Shown here in pieces: positions 6,704-9,960 of a stretch of DNA of 9,960 nucleotides (its first letter is position 1; each line of letters starts with the position of its first letter). The stretch is from NCBI GenBank assembly GCA_945876515.1, contig CAMCPF010000072.1, positions 1-9,960 on the forward strand, given 5' to 3'. A program made the translations under genes and the position numbers. The notes under the pieces are model-generated. The model ran no database searches. It saw only the letters and a program-made list of their open reading frames with translations, and was not told the origin of the DNA. The stretch is from Candidatus Kuenenia stuttgartensis. GTDB taxonomy: Bacteria > Planctomycetota > Planctomycetia > Pirellulales > UBA1268.

Positions 6704-7527
6704 GTGTGGCCCCCGCTCTCGCCGCCGTGGGAGGGATCGAACCGCCGGCCCCGCAGCCAGGCTCCGAGCTGGCGGATCGTGTCGTAGGCCGGCCCCACGC
6801 CCACGCGACCTGCGAGCAGCGGGCGGAAGGCAGCGGGATCGCGGGCGATCGCGGCGGCGGCGAGCCGATCCTGCGTGGCCGTCAGTTCCGCCGCCAGCAC
6901 GCTCGTCCACTCCTCGGCCGAGCGGCCGGGATGGTCGGCGATCCGGATGGCCGTACCGAAGGCCGCCACCGCCTCCGGACACCGCTCGCTCCAAAACGGA
7001 TACTCGACCGCGAAGGGCACTACCACGCCTCGCGTCGCCGCGGCGACGGCATGGCCCACGCCGGGGCGGATCGCGACCGGCCTGGCTCGCGGATCGGTGA
7101 ACTCCCCCTGGGCCGTGACCCAGAAGATCACGTCACTCCGCTCGAGCGCCGCCCGGGCCATCCGCAGAAACCGGGCCGACCCCCGCCAGGTGCCCGGCTC
7201 GATGCCGACGAAGCCGATCCGCTCGAGAAACTTGTATTTGCCCAGGGCCGCCGCGTCGATCGGGCCGTAACTCATCCGGCCTGGATAGAGCGTCGCCCCC
7301 GCCAGCAGGAACACGAGCGGATCCCACCAGCCCGGATGGTTCGTCGCGACGAGCACCGGCTCACCGTCGAGGTCGGGTTGCCCCGGGCCGCCGGCGGGGC
7401 CGGTGAGCAGCCGCACCGCATGGAAGTGGCGCCGGAGGAAGCGGCGGACATACCACATGAACCAGCCGTTGAGCTGGTGTGAAAACGGCGGCAGTTCGTG
7501 CTCGTGTCCCGCGTCGCCGCGTGCCAT
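6700..7527 (-). CDS. PlsC-type (lysophospholipid acyltransferase family) acyltransferase
   Basis: This 275-residue protein belongs to the glycerolipid acyltransferase superfamily. The catalytic block NHPGWWD at 63-69 supplies the His64 and Asp69 of the H-x4-D motif, and the later blocks GFVGIEPGTWRG (105-116) and TAQGEFTDPRARP (138-150) correspond to the acyl-acceptor binding blocks, with the usual EG-T-R signature altered to GEFTDPR. Hydrophobic stretches near 21-42 and 68-82 suggest a peripheral or monotopic membrane protein. It sits 3 nt after the crtP-like stop and overlaps the glycosyltransferase start, so it very likely acts in the same pathway; acylation of a carotenoid glycoside is the natural inference. 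It is not homologous in appearance to the small S. aureus CrtO, so no symbol is given. No strong Shine-Dalgarno precedes ATG 7527; reinitiation after the upstream stop may be used. Confidence 0.87.
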   Translation of the reverse strand: MARGDAGHEHELPPFSHQLNGWFMWYVRRFLRRHFHAVRLLTGPAGGPGQPDLDGEPVLVATNHPGWWDPLVFLLAGATLYPGRMSYGPIDAAALGKYKFLERIGFVGIEPGTWRGSARFLRMARAALERSDVIFWVTAQGEFTDPRARPVAIRPGVGHAVAAATRGVVVPFAVEYPFWSERCPEAVAAFGTAIRIADHPGRSAEEWTSVLAAELTATQDRLAAAAIARDPAAFRPLLAGRVGVGPAYDTIRQLGAWLRGRRFDPSHGGESGGHT

Positions 7528-7530
7528 GGC

Positions 7531-9090
7531 TCACACGGCCACGGCGGTGGCGGTGCGGGCCCGGGGCACGAGCTGGTCGGCATCGACGCAGTCGGCGGCG
7601 ATCCACCCCGACATCAGCGCCATCGGCATGCCCGGGCCGGGATGGGCCGAGCCGCCGGCCAGATACAGCCCCTCGACGTCGGGCGAGCGGTTGGCCGGCT
7701 TGAACGCTCCGAGAAACTTGCCGTGACTGGCCAGGCCGTAGATCGCCCCGTCGAGCACGTGGTAGCGGTCGTTGATGTCCTGCGGGGTGAGGGCCCGCTC
7801 GACGACGATGTGCTGCTCGAGGTCCTTCAGGCCGGCGGTCTCGACCAGCTTGCGGATGATCCGGTCCCGATAGGCCGGCAGCATCTTCGACCAGTCGTGG
7901 TGGGGCCGGAGGTAGGGCGTGTGGACGAGGACATACAGCGCCTCGCAGCCGGGCGGAGCGACCTCGGGTTCGGTAACGGCCGGGGCGCACACATAGCAGG
8001 TGGGATCGGGGGCCGGCTCGCCCCGACGGTAGATCGCGTCGAACTCCTCGTGCGGGTCTTCCGAGAACACGAAGTTGTGGTGGATCAGGTGCTCGTACCG
8101 CTTGTCGAGGCCCAGGTAGAGCACCACTCCTGAGCAGGCCGGCTCGTAGCCACGGCGGCCCAGGAACCGCCGGGACGGCTCGCCCGCGACGAGCTCGCGG
8201 TGGGTGCGCACGGTGTCGGAGTTGCTAACCACGGCCGCGGCCGGGATCACCTCGCCGTCGGCCGTCTCCACGCCTCGCACCCGCCCCCCCTCGACGAGCA
8301 CCTGCTTGATGGCCGTGTTGGTGCGGATCTCGACGCCGAGGTCCACCGCCAGGCTCGCCAGGGCCCGCGGCACGGCCCCGGTGCCCCCGCGGGGATACCA
8401 GACGCCGTCGTGCGACTGCATGTGGGCGATCCCACACAGCACCGCCGGTGAGTTTTCCGGCGAACTGCCCACGTATTGCGTGAAGTGGTCGAGCATCTGC
8501 GCCGCCCGCTCGTCGGGCACGAACGACCGCACCGTGCCGGCCACGCTCCGCCCCATCCGCATCCCCAAAATGTCCTTGAGGAAGCCCACCGAGAAGCTCT
8601 GCCGCGGCTCGAACATGTCCCGCATACCGCCCACGCTCCGCCAGAAGAAGAACTCGTCGGAGATCCGGTGGAGCCGCTTGGCCAGATCCATGAATCGACC
8701 GTAGCCGGCCCCCGCGCCGCTGCCGGGGGCGAACTCGTCGAGCGTCGCCCGCATCTCGGCCACGTCCGCCTTGAGGTCGAGCGTGGTGCCGTCGGTGAAG
8801 AAGCTCCGCCACTGGGGATCGAGCGGCACCAGGTCGAGCGACGTCTCGAGTTCCCGCCCCGCCTCGGCCCAGATCCGCCGCAGGACCCGCGGGATCGTGA
8901 GGATCGTGGGCCCCATGTCGAAGCGGTAGCCCGCCTCGGAGAGCACGGCCGCCTTGCCGCCGACCCAGGCGTTCTTGTCGCAGAGCGTGACCGCGTAGCC
9001 GCGGGCCGCGAGGGTGCAGGCCGCCGCCAGGCCGCCGAGACCGCCGCCCACGACCACCACCCGCTCGCCGTCGTCCGTCCGCCGCATCAT
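7531..9090 (-). CDS. crtP: CrtI-family carotenoid desaturase/oxygenase, CrtP-like
   Basis: This is a 519-residue FAD-dependent amine-oxidase-fold enzyme of the phytoene desaturase (CrtI/CrtN/CrtP) family. The dinucleotide-binding motif VVVVGGGLGGLAAA is at 11-24, followed by VGGK (43-46) and FDMGPTIL (57-64). The C-terminal FAD signature GGSAHPGPGMPMALMSGW lies within 474-500. The GMPM..MSG ending resembles CrtP (CrtNb) and related terminal-modifying members rather than true desaturases, which have GxPxVxxSAK. This points to oxidation of a terminal methyl of a diapocarotenoid; desaturase activity cannot be excluded. Two ATGs occur in tandem at 9090 and 9087; GAGGGAG at 9104-9098 lies 7 nt from the first, which I chose. 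The gene is 49 nt downstream of the CrtN-like gene and 3 nt before the acyltransferase. Family assignment is firm, the crtP name less so. Confidence 0.85.
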   Translation of the reverse strand: MMRRTDDGERVVVVGGGLGGLAAACTLAARGYAVTLCDKNAWVGGKAAVLSEAGYRFDMGPTILTIPRVLRRIWAEAGRELETSLDLVPLDPQWRSFFTDGTTLDLKADVAEMRATLDEFAPGSGAGAGYGRFMDLAKRLHRISDEFFFWRSVGGMRDMFEPRQSFSVGFLKDILGMRMGRSVAGTVRSFVPDERAAQMLDHFTQYVGSSPENSPAVLCGIAHMQSHDGVWYPRGGTGAVPRALASLAVDLGVEIRTNTAIKQVLVEGGRVRGVETADGEVIPAAAVVSNSDTVRTHRELVAGEPSRRFLGRRGYEPACSGVVLYLGLDKRYEHLIHHNFVFSEDPHEEFDAIYRRGEPAPDPTCYVCAPAVTEPEVAPPGCEALYVLVHTPYLRPHHDWSKMLPAYRDRIIRKLVETAGLKDLEQHIVVERALTPQDINDRYHVLDGAIYGLASHGKFLGAFKPANRSPDVEGLYLAGGSAHPGPGMPMALMSGWIAADCVDADQLVPRARTATAVAV

Positions 9091-9097
9091 GTCGTGG

Positions 9098-9104
9098 CTC
9101 CCTC
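9098..9104 (-). promoter_or_regulatory. Strong ribosome binding site of the crtP-like gene
   Basis: GAGGGAG on the minus strand, 7 nt before the ATG at 9090, is the best Shine-Dalgarno in the carotenoid operon. It decides for the first of two tandem ATG codons. The genes downstream lack a comparable site or rely on overlap, suggesting independent initiation here and coupled initiation after it. Confidence 0.6.
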
Positions 9105-9139
9105 GTGTGACTGTGATTGACGGGCGGCACGAGGCCGCT

Positions 9140-9960
9140 TCAGACGGCCGCCGCCGCTTCCTGCCCGGCGGCAGCCCCCTTGGCCCGCGGCGCCGGTCGC
9201 TTCGAACCGGACAGGCCCAGGTCGCCGAGCAGCAGGTCGGTCGTGATCCGGGCGGAGGAGTAGATCACCGGCAGGCCGCTGCCCGGGTGGGTGCCGCCCC
9301 CGACGAGATACATCCGCTCCACGTCCTCGAACCGGTTGTGAGGCCGCATGTGGAGCATCTGCCCGAGATCGTGGGAGAGGTTGAACGTGGCCCCCCGGTA
9401 GATCTCGTAGCCGTCCTGCCAGTCGTCGGGCGTGAGCATCTTCTCGTAGCGAATCCGGTCCCGCACGCCCCGAATGCCCACCCGTTCCATCTGGTCGAGG
9501 GCCACCTCCCGATACCGCGGTCCCTCCCGCCGCCAGTCGACGTTGGGGTGGCGATGGGTGACGGGGATCAGCAGGTAGAGCGTGCTCATGCCCGCGGGGG
9601 CGAGCGTGGGATCGGTGATGCCGGCGTTTTGCACATACATCGAGGGATCGGCCGAGAGGCGGTGACGGTGCTCGATGTCGGCCAGGTTTTCCCGGTAGTC
9701 CTCCGAGAGGTAGATGTTGTGGTGGGCGACGTCGTCGTATCGACCCTCGATGCCGAGATACAGCATGAAGGTCGAGCAGGAGAACCGCCGCGAGGCAATC
9801 TTGCGATCGCTCCAACTGCGCCTGAGGGCGTCGGGCACGAGCCTGGTCATGCTGCGGGCGAAGTCGGCGTTGACCACCGTGGCATCGGCCTCGTAGCGGC
9901 CCTCGGCGGTCTTCACGGCGGTGATTCGCTTGCCCGCGAACCCCAGGGACTCGACCGGCT
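9140..9960 (-). CDS. crtN: CrtI-family carotenoid desaturase, CrtN-like (5' end outside the window)
   Basis: The frame is open from its TGA at 9142-9140 to the right edge, giving the C-terminal 272 residues; family members have about 500, so roughly half is missing. Features match the S. aureus 4,4'-diapophytoene/dehydrosqualene desaturase CrtN: SCSTFMLYLGIEGRY, HHNIYLSEDYREN, DPSMYVQNAGITDPTLAP, and the C-terminal FAD signature GGGTHPGSGLPVIYSSARIT. A GTG at 9916 is internal: the frame continues upstream with conserved-looking sequence (GFAGKRITAVKTAEG). The likely role is stepwise desaturation of a C30 backbone such as squalene or dehydrosqualene; a C40 phytoene substrate is the alternative. 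The last 25 residues or so are an Ala/Lys/Pro-rich tail beyond the conserved domain. It is the most upstream gene of the operon visible here. Confidence 0.85.
   Translation of the reverse strand, partial: PVESLGFAGKRITAVKTAEGRYEADATVVNADFARSMTRLVPDALRRSWSDRKIASRRFSCSTFMLYLGIEGRYDDVAHHNIYLSEDYRENLADIEHRHRLSADPSMYVQNAGITDPTLAPAGMSTLYLLIPVTHRHPNVDWRREGPRYREVALDQMERVGIRGVRDRIRYEKMLTPDDWQDGYEIYRGATFNLSHDLGQMLHMRPHNRFEDVERMYLVGGGTHPGSGLPVIYSSARITTDLLLGDLGLSGSKRPAPRAKGAAAGQEAAAAV

Noticed and set aside
6706..7482. Long plus-strand frame antisense to the acyltransferase
   Set aside because: Its product is Arg/Pro/Gly/Ala-rich with no motif, while the opposite strand carries a clear PlsC-type enzyme.
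8476..9120. Long plus-strand frame antisense to the crtP-like gene
   Set aside because: The composition is that of a GC-rich shadow frame; the minus strand holds a full CrtI-family enzyme.

Overview
The window is uniformly GC-rich with strong G/C bias at third codon positions, few intergenic gaps and no RNA genes that I can see. It holds eight recognisable protein-coding genes, one possible gene fragment at the left edge, and two diverged copies of a dispersed palindromic repeat. The gene content, and above all a CrtN/CrtP-type carotenoid cluster with a glycosyltransferase and a PlsC-type acyltransferase, suggests a planctomycete, probably of the Pirellulales type. That assignment is inference from gene content and style; no similarity search was possible.

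Left third (1-4029), housekeeping. A TIGR01777-type NAD(P)-binding epimerase-like protein (217-1128, +) runs tail-to-tail into a purE-purK pair (2874-1136, -), which performs the bacterial two-step carboxylation of AIR to CAIR in purine synthesis. Divergent from purE is a full-length two-domain Sua5/TsaC-type threonylcarbamoyl-AMP synthase (2977-4029, +) for the tRNA t6A modification. A 32-codon open frame leaving the left edge on the minus strand may be the start of an unidentified gene.

Middle (4030-5548). A single D-2-hydroxyacid dehydrogenase of the hydroxypyruvate/glycerate reductase type (5197-4241, -) is bracketed by two inverted copies of a repeat whose ends are GGGGTTGCCCATGCC and its reverse complement. 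The right copy contains an extra partial copy of one of its own ends. A candidate intrinsic terminator lies between the right repeat and the dehydrogenase, so the dehydrogenase is probably transcribed apart from the carotenoid genes.

Right half (5549-9960), carotenoid operon, all on the minus strand and read right to left: a CrtN-like desaturase (truncated by the window edge), a CrtP-like desaturase/oxygenase paralogue, a PlsC-type acyltransferase and a membrane-bound family 2 glycosyltransferase. Spacing is 49 nt, 3 nt and a 4-nt GTGA overlap, so they are very likely one transcript with coupled translation. By analogy with the staphyloxanthin pathway, the expected route is desaturation of a C30 backbone, oxidation of a terminal methyl, glycosylation and acylation, giving a membrane-anchored carotenoid glycosyl ester. 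The backbone-forming enzyme and the aldehyde dehydrogenase are not in this window. Nothing here is clearly a new system; the most interesting items are the repeat pair and the composition of the carotenoid operon.
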